64,000 bases of DNA from Stereum hirsutum FP-91666 SS1 (GCF_000264905.1 NW_006763134.1:1125712-1189711); one strand, 5' to 3'; counted from the first letter of the stretch, positions 1-15,523 are shown. The notes: a model not told the origin generated them from the letters alone. Translations and numbers: made by a program.

Positions 1-373
1 CCCCCGGACTCGTTATTCGACTGGCGGTTCCGATGCTGACGCGGCCACGGCATTCTCGGAATGAAGAATCGGCGTTTAAGGATCGATTTCTCTTGCGGGT
101 CGATACCGAAGACAGTCTTCATAACGATGGGGTAGAGGTAGAAGTAGAAGAAAAGAAGGATGAGGACGCTGGCGACTACAATTACAGCAACTAGTGCGTG
201 CGTCAGTTGTCATATATATGTTTACCGCTGGCGAAGCTCAAGTGGGACTTACTAGCGGGCGGGCCCAGAGGATCGACATGGATATACGTGATTTCACCAT
301 TGACGTTCGGTCCTACCGCCACTTTGTCAATCATTGTGACGAGGCCGCCTGCGTCTTTGGAGAGTTCAGGCAT
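1..373 (-). CDS. small single-pass membrane protein, 3' end outside window
   Basis: The function is not recognised. The start MPELSKDAGG (ATG at 373-371) leads into a short soluble stretch (TYIHVDPLGPP). An intron at 191-252 (GTAAGT...CACTAG, with ACTGAC as a likely branch site) splits codon GCT A|TT. The next exon encodes a strong membrane segment of Val, Ile, Leu, Phe and Tyr (about residues 45-68: AVIVVASVLILLFFYFYLYP), then a basic tail (QEKSILKRRFF, RQHRNRQ) that is still open at base 1. A charged Lys/Arg-rich side after one TM suggests a tail- or signal-anchored protein with a cytosolic basic end. The splice and TM pattern make it a real gene; its family is unknown. Confidence 0.6.
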
Positions 374-1263
374 ATTTGGTTTGGCAAAATGGTAAAGAAC
401 GTGGTATGTAGAGAGTGTGGGTGTGTTAGAAATGTGAAGGGGGTATAGCTGCGGCGGCGAGCAGAGGCTGGGCGGAGCAGTGAGTATGGAACGGTGAACA
501 GCCAAAAAGCGCGCTCTTTGCCTTTTATATGGACTTTGTGAAAAGGGATGTGTGCTGACGTTCTGATTTGTATACAGATCATCTCGAACTTGGCTGGCGC
601 TGATCCCATACAAACGCTCGATCTCGGAGGCTTGTGCCGCTTTCACCAGTCGCCTTTGAGTAGTGGTTTGTGTGCCTTTTAGATCCGCGAATTATGGCCT
701 CTTTTTCGGTGCTATCATAGAACAAGTATCTTGTGCTTTTCTGTGAATATCTGCGACGATTCCCTTCCACCTCATGAATATCGCGTGAGCCTCGACTAAC
801 ATTTGCGGATTGTGGCCCATTGTGGCTCCTCTTTCACAAAACACGTGCCAGGCGCGATCGTCCAAGTTGTTCACTTAATCCTTGCTTTTTGGCTTTCCAT
901 GCCATGTTATACACGTCCAACGATACGGCTCCCCGTGAAGTTTCCCGCCCGTATACGCAATGGGATGTACCATCCTCGTATGGGGATGCCCGTACGCCGG
1001 GGCTTACTTATCAAGCCACCAAGAGTCGAAGCGAAGAAGAACATGTTCACCTTGGCTATCTGAGCGCTTCGTGTCCTACTTCCGGTTCTTCTAAGGCTAT
1101 CAAGGACCGCACCGGTTTCTTGTGTAGTATGACGCATCATACCTGGGGAAATCTGCATGGCCTCGGCTTTTAAACGCGTACTTTACTATCAGACCAATCT
1201 CGCGCCATCCCTTCTTTTTTGCCCACTTTTTCGTGCTGTTGCTAACTAGCGTCGAGGTGGAAC
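374..1263. other. divergent intergenic region
   Basis: About 0.9 kb lies between two divergently transcribed genes. Apart from the TATA-like element at 521-529 I see no gene, repeat or RNA. Short open frames on both strands have no recognisable domain or splice pattern. Confidence 0.5.
521..529 (-). promoter_or_regulatory. TATA box for the small membrane protein
   Basis: TATAAAAGG reads on the minus strand about 150 bases upstream of the MPELSK start codon. This is a plausible TATA element with a leader of about 110-120 bases. No other start codon competes in frame. Confidence 0.4.
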
Positions 1264-3696
1264 ATGGCCGACGTAGAGATCGCGGAGAGTCGTTCAACGG
1301 ACGGTGCTGTCATCGGAGCTAGGGCGACGGATGAAGACGAGTTAGCGAGGATGGGATACAAGCAAGAGTTGAAGTGAGTGCCAACTGTCTATTCTATCAT
1401 CAGTCCTGCAAGTTCCTGATCATTGGCGCGGTGTGCAAATAGAAGGGAATGGGGCCTTTTACAGGTTGGCCCAGTGTCCTTGGATCTCCTTCGTCCGACG
1501 TGTAATTGCCTTTGCGTCTAGAATTTCGGCATCTCGTTTTCTATCATTAGCGTCATCACCGGTGTCCCCTCAATATTCCTGTACGGTCTGGTGCGTACGT
1601 CTACTACCAGTCTCTGTCACTTCACGCTCACGCCAACATGAAATGTAGACGACTGGAGGTCCTGCCGTTATGATTTGGGGTTGGATATTCGTTGGTACGT
1701 ATGAGGCGTGCACTAAAACACTCTCTGTAATGATCACTCACCCATGACGTTGGTAGCATGCATGACTATGATGATAGGTCTCGCCATGGCTGGTATGTAC
1801 CTTGCCTATTCCACCTTATAATACACCATCCGTCTTACAGCCACATAGAGATCTGCAGCGCCCACCCAACGTCCGGAGGCCCCTATTTCTGGGCAGCTAT
1901 GCTCTCGCGCCCGCAAGACGCTCCCTTCGCTTCGTGGATGACCGGATGGTTCAATTTCTTAGGTCAAATAGCCGTGACCACGAGTATCAAGTGAGCTCCC
2001 GTCCCTCCTGTCTCCGTGGTCTAGATATAAGGTGCCACTGATGCAGTGTGGCGCTGACGCATGACGTTCAGCTATGCTTGTGCTACGTTTATCTCCACAG
2101 CATGTACTTTTGGTACCGCATTTGTACCCGATGCTAACACAACAATCGGTATCTACGCCGCTGTCCTCGTAACTCAAGGTACTTACTACCAATATTTTTC
2201 CCCTTTTCTTTGCGTCGATTGACAGTGATGCATGCGCAACACCACAGGTCTCATCAACACTTTCGGCGTCAGTGCCCTCAAGAACCTCAACAATATCGCC
2301 GTATGGTGGAACGCCCTGGGGACCATAGCGGTGATAATCACTGTCCTCGTCACGGCACCGACACGACAAAGTGGGGAATTCGTGTTCCGGACATTCATTG
2401 ATGGGACGGGTGTAGATGGGATTGGATGGAGTGAAAGAGCGAGTCCTGCGTACGTAGTGGTGATCGGAGTGTTATTCGCGCAGTACTCATTGACTGGTAC
2501 GTCCCGGATGGTATCCTTGGCTTTGAGCCGATAACTGACCGTGTGTATAGGATTTGATGCAAGCGCTCATGTAATATCCCTTTTTATGCGTGCCAGCTGA
2601 ACTTGAGGAGAGAGCATCGTCGCTGACGGAATGGAGCAGATGACCGAAGAAACCCACAATGCCGCTATGTCTGGATCTATAGGAATTGTCATGGCCATCG
2701 GCGTCTCTGCTGTATTGGGCTGGGTACTCCTGGTTAGCTTGCTCTTTTCTATCCAAGACTATGACGCGGTTGTGGCGTCTGGGACGCCGGTGCCACAAAT
2801 TTTCTTGGATACTGTCGGGGAGAAGGGTGGTATTGTACTCATGGTCTGTTTGGTCTCCTAAACCTCAAAACCATTCGCGTTTTATTCAGCTTGTTTGTCT
2901 AGGTAATTGTGATAGGAGCGATGTATTTCTGCGGGTGGGCCACATCGACTGAATGTGTCTCCTCGGCGGTCGCTAATAGGACAAATATGGCGACAGAGTC
3001 TTCTCGATAACTTCCAATTCTCGCATGATTTATGCATTTGCTCGTGATGGTGGTATTCCTGGACATAGGTTCTTCCACAGTGTCGATAAGCGATGGAAAT
3101 CGCCTGTCCGAACTGGTGAGTCCTTGGATTTGTCTTCTGATAGCACTCAATTTAGGATTTACGGTATTGTCTGGTCAGTCTGGCTCTCTTGTCTTCTAGC
3201 TTTTCTCCTGGGATTACCCAGTCTAGGGAGCTCTGTTGCATTCTCTGCTGCCACGAGTATTGCAACTATCGGGCTGTACATTTCCTACGGTACGCCCTCC
3301 TTCTGTGCCGCCGCACGTTCCTCATTGATCAGTCTCTTCACAGCTATCCCAATTGCCCTACGAGTGATATATGCGGAGAGGTTCGTTCGCGGCCCGTTCC
3401 ACCTCGGCCGCTTGTCCCTTCTCGTGGCATCTGTCGCCGTGATCTGGACCTGCTTCATATCCATAGTTTTTATTCTGCCCCAGCTCAATCCCGTCAACTC
3501 ACAAACTCTAAATTACGCGATTGTTGCCGTTGGGATCGTGTTGACTTACAGTATTGGTTTCTGGTTTATTAGTGCGAGGAGGTGGTTCAGTGGTCCAGTG
3601 AAGCAGATAGAGCAGGAGACGCTCGGTGTGGATGTGATGGACCCTGCGACTGTGATTCAAGTAGAAGATAAACGCGGCAGTGTAGAGAAAGACTGA
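1264..3696 (+). CDS. amino acid/GABA permease (APC superfamily)
   Basis: This is a plasma- or vacuolar-membrane transporter for amino acids or related amines, of the fungal GABA/choline permease type (Uga4-like). The start MADVEIAESRS is followed by the family-typical LARMGYKQELK. Membrane segments follow (FGISFSIISVITGVPSIF, TTGGPAVMIWGWIFV, MTMMIGLAMAEICSAHPTSGG). Later landmarks are the GWFNFLGQIAVT loop, TGFDASAHMTEET, SNSRMIYAFARDGGIPG and a C-terminal TM pair ending in EDKRGSVEKD. The length of about 530 residues is normal. About nine short introns are needed. The second exon (about 1464-1491) is uncertain: the frame that splices correctly encodes a poorly conserved LAQCPWISF, while another frame gives a better family match. 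Substrate cannot be told from sequence. Confidence 0.85.
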
Positions 3697-3917
3697 TCTG
3701 ATATAATAAAGTGTTACGATGAGCAAACAGGTTGCACTTCTATTACCTCGAGTTTGATGTGGCCCCTGGTGCCACACCGCAACCTAAATTGAGCTGTGAT
3801 ACACGCTATTTGCCTTTGTTTGTCGCGTACGTCGCGTCAAGCTTGGGCGACGTGTCCATCGACGAGCTCATACCCTGTCTTACTCTTACCTCATATCCTT
3901 CCCTCCCCTTGCCCGCC

Positions 3918-6791
<2,874 letters not shown>

Positions 6792-7331
6792 ACGTTTTGA
6801 TCTTGGCTGTCTTGAGGGCGCCTTGCATGGAGTGTGTCACTTAGCTTTTATTTTTTACCGTCTTCTCTGCTGTGTGTCTTGTGGAGGTCCCTTCGTTTTC
6901 TTCTCACTTCTTATCTGTCGATGCAAAAGCTCGAATTCACATTATCGCCGTCATGGGTGCGGGGGCGTTACGCCGTCTGTGTGGATGAGTTTATAACAGT
7001 GAATGCCTATTTCACTGTGACTGGTCTCTCTGGCCTTAACCTTGCTCGGAAATGGTCTTGTTCCGTCCCAATCCTGGATCATTTGTCGCCAAGCTCTGCC
7101 AAGCGACTTGGTTCCATCTTGCCGTACAGAGAATACGACGTATTTCCTCTTGGATCTTACGATTGAACGACGGCGAGCGCCTATCATCATGAGCGTCGAC
7201 GGTGGTGATAAACAGACCGTGTGTTCGACAATAATACACCACGTCAGTCTGCAGGTTTATACGGGCGCTTAATACTTCGACTGGAGGTATATAAGTAATG
7301 TCTCATAGAGGTACAGCAGCGCTCTAAGTGC
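6792..7331. other. intergenic region
   Basis: This holds the SEC23 3' flank and the probable promoter of the EF-hand gene. A TATA-like tract (ATATAAG, about 7288) lies roughly 45 bases before the proposed start codon. Nothing else was recognised. Confidence 0.4.
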
Positions 7332-10300
7332 ATGTCTTCCGAGCCCATCAGCCTCCAAATGGCCGATCCTCTGACCATAGGTGAGTGATGCTTGATCAGC
7401 CTCGAACCCCTTCGTCCGATCGAGTATTGAGTTTGCATTTGACACGCTAGGGCGCTACATCGCAGCCGCCACTCGCAGCGTACAAGACGCAGAAGTAGTA
7501 ATTGACAAGGTAGCCAATGGTGAATAGTTCATTCACATTCCTTTTTAGCTGTTACGGAAGTCTAACGACCGGATGATTGGGCCATTGTATAGCGAAAGTT
7601 CCGAGCAGATCAAGGGAGCTCTCGAGGAAGGTCTTGAGCGCTACTAACCAAGTCATCCGTGTAGTTGAGGGTATAGCAGAGCTGGATCCTGTGGCGAAGG
7701 TGCGTCAAGTTCTTTCGCTCGAAGAGGGTGTCTGTTGATATTGGCTCGCAACTCCAGGCTGTTGTGACTGTGTTCAAGGTTCGACTGACTTCGACTGCGT
7801 TTGACTGCAGTCGAGGCTTATGATATTGCGATATTGCCTAGGCCATTGTGCAACTCGAAGCTACACGGCGCGATAACGATGAACGAATTCTTGTTGTTCA
7901 TCATACTATGGTATTCACCCGTTTGTCTAGTCTGGAGGTCGCGTCGATGTGAAAGACTGACCTTTTGATTTCTAGAGCTTGTCTATTTTCGCGCTGCGGT
8001 ATCTGGCAGATATCATGATCACCGAGGGTGTCATAGAAGCATTAGAGGGACCATTACAAAAGATGAAGAAGACTACAGAGAGCTTTGGTAGGTCCAGCCA
8101 TTGTATCTCGTGCCGAGGCGAAAGAAATCACTAAGAGCCCCCGTGTAGGCAACTTTGCTGCGTAAGTCCATAAAATTTGGTCCTGCGATTACGCACTCGC
8201 TCATACATGTCTCGTCAGACTGTATTATTCCGAGAGACGCATTGGTAAGGGTTCATTGTTTAGTGAGCATGTTTCGATTCTGATGGCCAACTGCTTTGAC
8301 TCTACAGTGCGCTTTCTCAAAGCCGCAGACATGCGCGAGAAGTTGCATAAGTATGCTGCAGACTTCAGCGCACACAAGAATGAAGTGCACGATGTGATAA
8401 GAATTCAGACCGCAGTGACCATCGTCGATATACGGACACAAATTGATGTCATCGGAGGCAGCCTGTTCAAAATTCTCTCTACGCTAGGCGAGGATGGAAG
8501 GAGGGAAAAGGAGGCGGCCAAGCTGGTGCAGATGTATGGGTCTGTCGAAGCTGTCCTTTCGGTAGGTCTCCCTCGATGACTCTTCTGGTTCCTTCGAAGC
8601 ACTACTCAATGGACGGTGGCCAGAATGACACATGGCTATCCGAGGTTGCACGAAAACTGGGCGAGAAGATGAATCAGAGTATCAGGATGGACCTGCACCA
8701 AGACCTTGACCAGCTTCTTGCTGGAAACGAGTGTGTACCTCCACTGTCAATTGAGACATCTCAATGCATGGTTTAATCCTCTTTCAGGGAACAATGGAAG
8801 AAGAAGATGGGTGGTGCTGTTATTCAGATCACCGATGCCGTGGACAGGTCGAGGAACGCTATACTACGGCAGGTTTGTTCGTTTAGCACTATTCTCCCTT
8901 TTGGTATGAATCTTGCTCGTAGTTAAATGAAGGCCCTCACGAGCTACTTCAAGATGAAGACATCAAGAAGATATGGAAAGGTGTGTTCTCACTTCCAATG
9001 ACCACGGTGCACGGATACTGACCGTCCATACCACCAGATATGGTAGGGCTATGAAACCACTATGAATGGGGTACTATCGACTGAGGATTGTCGTAGAAAT
9101 GGAGGAATAGCGTCAAGCGCCGCGTGTTCGTGGACGGTGCGACACTGTTTATTGAGTGTTCATCATGGTGAAAGCTGACCGGACGTCATAACAGCAATAC
9201 ACGATCACTACCACCAGAAGTTTCAGGAACACTTCATCGAGAAAGGGACATTACACCCTGATTACTGGACTCTTCAGATCCTCTCGAAAGTCATGTGTAA
9301 GTCATACCCCTTGGACCCTTCATTGAGCTACCGTCGATACGTCCAAACATCATCTAGTTCATTCGGCCATCGGAGATGCCGTCGACGATGACAGCAGTGG
9401 TTTCGTCTCCGTGTACGAGACAAACAACTTTCTGTTCCGTCGTCCATCGAAGTGGAGCGTGCCAGAATGGTTTGCTTTGTATGCATTCTCTCTATCTCCT
9501 TTCCGTTTCGAGCTCATAAACCGACATTCTTCCAGCTGGGCACAGGGATGGTCTGACGCCAACCTCATGTCAGTGCTTTTCTGTTCTGTGAAATTCCACG
9601 GAGTTTTCTCATTAAACACGCTCTCTTATTCAGATATTGTGATCGCATACAGGAAGCTCTCTACGAGATCAAACGTTCTGCTCGATCTGTCAAACCCGAG
9701 AATAAAGAGGACATCAAGAAACTGTTGAAGCTTGTATCCTCATTCCTCCATGCCATCGTACCCTGGTCACTGGACGCTGAAGACCTGGATTTCCCGAGTG
9801 TGCGAGTGGAGGACGAAGCTTACGCTGAGGAACTAGGGCACCTACAACGTGAGTACGCCGAAATGCAAGAACAAAGAATACAGCCACTTTTAGACGACAC
9901 GGTTATCGACGACGAGGCTTCCTTGACCGCAATCATTGGCCACTCTCGCATTGAAATCGTGCGTTATACTGTGGAGCTTGCTTCAAACCATCACTCACTG
10001 CATATGTTTTGTAGTCAATTATGCCGCTGATGTGTGCTTGGCTAAACACACTTCACAACGTTGTCAGAAATGCGGAACACCAGCTGATAGAAGATACAGA
10101 AGACGAAGACCCGCTGAACGTGCTCAAAGTCGAGATGGTCACGATCTTGTATATTTTCCATTCAAGGATGCAGGAACTCGGGCGTGTATGGCGTCAGCAG
10201 CGAATGAGCGTGACGGTTCAAGTTGAATCTTTTTGTGGGGGCATATTTAGTACATGGTATGAAAAGGTCAGTCATCCAAAAGAATACAGAGAACGGACGA

Positions 10301-10748
10301 TTTGAACATTTTGTCGCATGGCTTCTCTACCCCAGTCTCAAAAATCTGATAATGTGCTGAAGAGGCTCATGTTGGAAGTTGACGGCGAAGACGATGACGA
10401 CGACGTTGATGAGGCTTTGAGCCATAGTGGGATTGACAATGTTCAGGGCCCCGGGCCTGCCCCAAGTACTATTGCTACTGATTACCAGGAGACAGCGCCC
10501 GAAGAACGACTGAAGGGCGACCTGGATCAAAAGGTGCGATATAATGCGGAGCTCTCCACGGTCATCCTCTAACCAATGTCTTTGTCTAGGTGCAACAAGT
10601 TTGGAAGCGAGTTGTATCTTTGGATGCACGTCTTGGAAACATCGAGAGCATGCTTCGCGCCTTGGTGATAGCCAGTCACACGTACGATCCTACTCAGTCT
10701 GCGAGCCTACACTCTGCCAGTGACGATGAACATATATCGGCATCGTGA
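7332..10748 (+). CDS. large helical protein with one EF-hand (agaricomycete family)
   Basis: The start is MSSEPISLQMADP. A helical N-terminal region (RSVQDAEVVIDK, SATNQVIRVVEGIAELDPVAK, VVTVFKAIVQLEATRRDND) resembles the N-terminal modules of fungal signalling/STAND proteins. The middle reads ALYYSERRIGK, VRFLKAADMREKLHKYAADF, VHDVIRIQTAVTIVDIR and WKEMEEWR. Near residue 420 is a canonical EF-hand loop, DDDSSGFVSVYE, with ligands at positions 1, 3, 5, 9 and 12 and Gly at 6. It is followed by FLFRRPSKWSVPEWFALWAQGW, which marks an agaricomycete family usually annotated only as EF-hand domain-containing protein. The C-terminal part is acidic (DGEDDDDDVDEA). About 15-20 short introns give roughly 830 residues. 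No NTPase, kinase or repeat domain is seen. Calcium binding is inferred; the biological role is unknown. Confidence 0.75.
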
Positions 10749-10937
10749 CCGGAATCCTGACAAGGACAGTATGCCTCCGTCGATGACCAGGAATTGGAAA
10801 CGAGGAGACCGTATATCGAGTGTGAGAGAGGTTTGAGGGTATGAAGGACAATAAAACCGACAAAGATAGCAAAGCACGCGCTTGTGATATATTCTCCTAT
10901 GCGGTTGGTCACAGGAGAGACTTATGATACACGCCAG

Positions 10938-11510
10938 ATGCTCCTATACCTTGAGTATCTTCCACGATGCAGGAACTCGGGCGTGTGTGGTGTCAACGAC
11001 TCGGACGAATGTGCGCGGCGATTCAAGGCGAGTACTTCTGTGGGTGTATATTTAGTGCGTGATATGAAAAGGTCAGGCGTCCATGAAGTTATTTAGATCG
11101 CGGAGACAATTTAGACCATCGGATGACCTGATTGCTCTATTTTAGTCCCCAAAAGCAGACAATGTGCTATGCCTGCAGGTTGACGGCGAGGACGACGGTG
11201 AGAACGCCGATAAGGACGATGATGAAAATGGTGAGAATGAAGGTGATCAAAAGCGTGAACCTACCCCAAACATCGTCGGGACCGATGATGCACCTCAAGA
11301 AAGGTTGACGGGCGACCTTGACCAAAAGGTACGATGAAAAATTTCGCCCAATATCGTCTTCTTATCCTCGATAGGTTCAGCAAGTCTGGAAGCAGTCGTA
11401 GCTTTGGATACCCGTCTTGGAAACATAGAGTCTGCTTCGTCCCTCGGTGATTGCCAGCAGTGGGCAGAACACAAATGTGGTTTCCTCTGCGAACCCGCCG
11501 ATCGTGCGAG
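10938..11510 (+). pseudogene. decayed tandem copy of the EF-hand gene's 3' end
   Basis: This stretch repeats the last exons of the upstream gene at an offset of about 800 bases. The shared start GATGCAGGAACTCGGGCGTG is at 10167 and at 10966, and TGTGGGxGxATATTTAGT and TATGAAAAGGTCAG also recur. Homology continues through the acidic exon (GACGGCGAGGACGACG), the GAC..TGACCAAAAGGT donor and the final exon (CAGCAAGTCTGGAAGC). The last exon lacks one base relative to the parent (AAGCAGTCGTAG versus AAGCGAGTTGTA), which produces an immediate TAG. It has no 5' half. Divergence is substantial, so the duplication is not recent. It might still be used as alternative last exons, but the frameshift argues for a relic. 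Confidence 0.75.
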
Positions 11511-12263
11511 TGTTGGCGCCATGTCTACCAACGCAGCAGTGCGATGGATCCACTTCGCACTCACGACCAGGACCGTGACGGACCCCTTGGTTTCTATATA
11601 ACGGCCATGGCGGAAGACGAGCAAGTCAAACGCGGAGTATTCGAAGTGGAGCCTGAGGATGTAGAAGGGGGTGGAGCGAACAAGTTCGGAAGAAGGTAAT
11701 GAAGAGCTTCAGTATAAGTATAGGAAGTATACACACTTGCCATGTAGTAGATTATCGTAGTACTCCTTCTACGCAACGACTGTCCTCTGTGATTTGGCTG
11801 AGTCGACATAGAGACTGGCGGCCGAGTAGAGCCACACAAGCCATATACTGAGGGAGCGGTAGGTCACCGACAGAACGGAACCGCATCGTCGTGATGATCA
11901 ACATCGCCGCAGTTCGTCGAGGTCGCACAAGCCGTGTTTTCGAAGCATCCAGGCCGGACGTGTGCTATTTTTGTACCGTTTTCCCTGCCAACCTGCTGTT
12001 GCTATCATGACTAATCTGTTTTGTCGTGCGTTGCGAGGGATGCTGATGATAAAGGAAAGAGCGCGAGGGACTGAGCGTCTTTCCCTTGGCCCGGCTTGTT
12101 CTCCACCTCATCGTCAATTGAGGTCAACTCTGGTGTCATTGTCTTTCTTGCTCGGGTTCGGTTTTCGACTTTCATCTTTACTCAACTGTAGGCTGGTCCT
12201 TCGTTTCCGCTTTTTCTTTGGATTTCAGTTGTACACGCTCCTTCGAGTCACCCGTTCCTTCCA
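11511..12263. other. intergenic region upstream of the NADPH oxidase
   Basis: This is about 0.75 kb of flank. The last 200 bases are pyrimidine-rich on the plus strand (TTCTTGCTCGGGTTCGG, CGCTTTTTCTTTGG), as is common for basidiomycete leaders just before a start codon. Nothing else was recognised. Confidence 0.4.
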
Positions 12264-14817
12264 ATGGCCAACGATTTCGATTTCGCAGACCGCGGTCTCT
12301 CCAAGTCTCCAGCCCTTTCCGATGCCCCTTCACGCCATCTCCAGCGCAATGCGACTGAGCGCAAGCGCTTGCAAGGCCTGAACCTCTCCAGGACCAGTAC
12401 AACAAACTCATGTGCGTCCACACTCTATACTTTATTTCATTCTTATATATCATCATTCTGAATAACGCTCTGTTCTAGCTGCGCCGAAAGCACCTTATAA
12501 GCCCGGCTCATGGGGGGAGAAGTTCAACCTGTGGATGATCAATGAGGGTCCTAGGCGAATTTTCTTCTTCGTCTTCATCTTCCTGCACATGGCTGTCGCC
12601 GCGTTCGGTACCGTGCATTATGCGTTGAAGGATAATTTGGTTGGGGCGAGACAGACTTTCGGTTCTACCTTCGGTGAGTTATAGTTTCGCATTCTTCGTT
12701 CCAGAAAAGTAGCGCTGACGTGGATCAATTGTGACGGACAGTGATTGCGAGAGCCGCCGCATTGGTCTTGCACGTCGATGTGATCTTTATTCTGCTCCCT
12801 ATTTGCCGCAACTTCATTTCTGTAATGAGGCAGACGAGGCTCGGAGCTGTCATCCCGTTCGATAGTAAGTCAACTCTGCTTCTTTCGAGTTCTATGCTGA
12901 TTCTTACTAACTGCGGACTTCGTGATATGGCGCTTAATAGAGAACATCACGTTCCACAAAGCTGTCGCTTGGGCCATCGTTTGGGGAAGTCTCATTCATA
13001 CTATCGCTCACATTTTCAACTTGACATGGCTCAGTACGTTGATCATCATCCATTCACCGTCCTAATATGTCGTGATAATACTTACGCATCTACGTGACTA
13101 TGTCAGCTCTGGCCAACACCAGTGCGGACACTCCTGCTAAGAAGGTTGCCTTCTGGCTCAGTGCCAACTTCATTATCGGCCCTCTGTGGACGGGCTGGTT
13201 AATGTGGATTGCTCTGGGTACCATGGTACGCCTCCTCCTGCCATAAAGGTCCTTCCGTATTCAACGCTCATATTCCCATGACGACAGGTCTTCTTCGCTA
13301 TCGAGAAACGTCGTCGTGCCCACTTCGAACGCTTCTGGTATTCTCACCATCTCTTCGTCGTGTTCTTCTTGCTCTGGCAATTCCATGGCATGTTCTGCAT
13401 GATCAAGCCCGACAGGCCACCTTATTGTTCATTCAATACTATCGGAGTGTTCTGGGTACGTATCAGACCTCTACCACTTCTCGCCCTCTTATGAACACAT
13501 CCATTCCACTTTCATAGCGTTACTGGCTCGTCGGAGGTGTCATCTGGATCTACGAGCGTATCCTTCGTGAAGTCCGTTCTCGCCACCGTACCTACGTCTC
13601 CAAAGTCATCCAACACCCTTCGGACGTCGTCGAGGTCCAGATCAAGAAAGACCACACGACCCCGAAGGCTGGACAATACATCTTCATTAACTGTCCCGAA
13701 GTTTCTCACTTCCAATGGCATCCTTTCACCTTGACCAGGTACGGGGGGTTTTTTTTTACTGCGTTTCTCGCACAGGAGGGCATACTAACTGACGGCTGCG
13801 TACACAGCTCCCCCGAGGAGGACTACATCTCCGTCCACATTCGTATGGCCGGCGACTGGACCCGCGCATTCGCCACCGCTCTCGGCTGTGAGTTCACCAA
13901 GGGCAAGAAAGGCGAAATCGATGCGGTCGGTGGGAAAGTCGTCCCGCCGCCTCTCCAGAAGGTGTTACCGCGTGTGATGGTGGACGGACCTTTCGGTACC
14001 GCTAGTGAGGACTTCTTGAACTATGAGACCGTTCTCCTTGTCGGAGCCGGTATTGGTGTCACGCCGTTCGCTTCGTACGTCTTGTCTACTGTTCCGTTTA
14101 CCCCAGTGTTACTTGTGATGACTGATCATTTTCACTACTTAGCATTCTCAAGTCCATCTGGTACCGTATGAACAACCTCAACAACGGGAAGCCTACGAGG
14201 CTGTCTAAGGTATGGACACCTTAGACTAGTTGTCGGGTCTTTTAATTGATTGCGCCCTCTTCAAGGTCTATTTCACTTGGGTCATTCGTGACTTCTCATC
14301 CGCCGAGTGGTTCCGTTCGTTGCTCGCTGCCATCGAGGAGAACGACACACAGAACAGGATCGAGATCCACATCTACACGACGGCCAAGGTCAACGAAGCC
14401 GATATGAACAACATCATCGTACGTGTCGTGGTCCACCTTACCTTCCTGAAGACCTCCATTGGGATCCGTTGCCCCGATAATTCATCTCCAGAGCTGACGT
14501 TTGATTGATGGTTGTCTACAGGTTCATGATGTGGGCGCCGAGAAAGATGCCATCACTTCTCTTCGCGCTCCGACTCACTTCGGTAGGCCCAACTGGGACC
14601 GTGTCTTCTCGTCCATCGCGGACAAGCATCCCGACACGGATGTCGGCGTCGTACGTATTCTCCCTCTCAACTCGCAACTTCCGAACCGACGATTGACCTG
14701 ACTCTCTTACAGTTCTTCTGTGGTCCTGCCGTGCTTTCGAAGCAGTTGCACGTCATGTCGAACAAGTGGTCTGACCCGGCTGGAACGAAGTTCTTCTTCA
14801 GCAAGGAGAACTTCTAG
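12264..14817 (+). CDS. noxA: NADPH oxidase catalytic subunit, NoxA/Nox1 type
   Basis: This enzyme transfers electrons from cytosolic NADPH through FAD and two hemes to oxygen, making superoxide across the membrane. Fungal NoxA controls hyphal and fruit-body differentiation. After an N-terminal leader (MANDFDFADRG), WMINEGPRRIFFFVFIF begins the ferric-reductase transmembrane domain. Heme-region helices include LHVDVIFILLPICRNF, GSLIHTIAHIFN and FERFWYSHHLFVVFFLLWQFHG. The FAD site is HWHPFTLTSSPEED-like (HPFTLTSS, residues about 300). NADPH-site motifs are GAGIGVTPFASILKSIW and FFCGPAVLSKQL. It ends in the typical KFFFSKENF. About 555 residues and no N-terminal EF-hands fit NoxA rather than NoxC. 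About ten introns. Regulators such as NoxR and Rac are not in the window. Confidence 0.95.
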
Positions 14818-15523
14818 ATCTTTTCTTGTGGTACTGAGGGTTTCGTCGGCGAACGATATTGTTATGGTTATGGCTAGGGTCTCTTTGTGCGCGTATGTAG
14901 ACGGTGTGTTTGTGGATATGTTGCTGGCACAGACTTTGCTCCGCAGATAATTTCACTGTAACTGGATTTCTGCCTCATGCTGCGGGAACCTGGAAAGGGA
15001 AGGGCCACAGTGCCACTTGAAGGTTCCGGCATCAAAAAGTCCTCCTTGCACAACACCAGTTCCTGTCTTCTTCACGCGCAGAAATGAAGATGTACAAGGC
15101 CTCTTGTGTAGTACTTGCGTAGAATTCGTCAGACCAGGCTCGGTTTGCATCTTGCTCTGGCAGTGAAAGACTGGCCGCATACAGCCGAGCTCGTTCGAAG
15201 CGCGTCTTTATCGCGCAACACGGAGCGTCGACGGCGCAAAAGGAACCCTTGACTCAAATACGGAGAAAAATGGACATTTCCACCTTATCGCTCATCTTCT
15301 ACGTTCCAGGTCTGGCTGGATCTATCGGAGCCTCTGAATCATTTTGAGACGGAGAGGCGTGATCTTCTCATCCTCTGAGAGAACCCGAGAGGAGCCGAGA
15401 AAGTGCAATCCTTTTCAATTTTGTCTCGGACTGTGCTTTCTACTTCCCGTACCATCTTGACTAGAATCATATTCTTGTTTCACTTTTAGGGTATTAGACA
15501 AGCTTGTCTTTGAACCATTGGGC
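14818..15523. other. intergenic region
   Basis: This carries the noxA 3' flank and the FMO 5' flank. Between about 15335 and 15405 a GAGAGG/GAGCCGAGA-type purine-rich stretch is seen. No gene, RNA or transposon was recognised. Confidence 0.4.
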
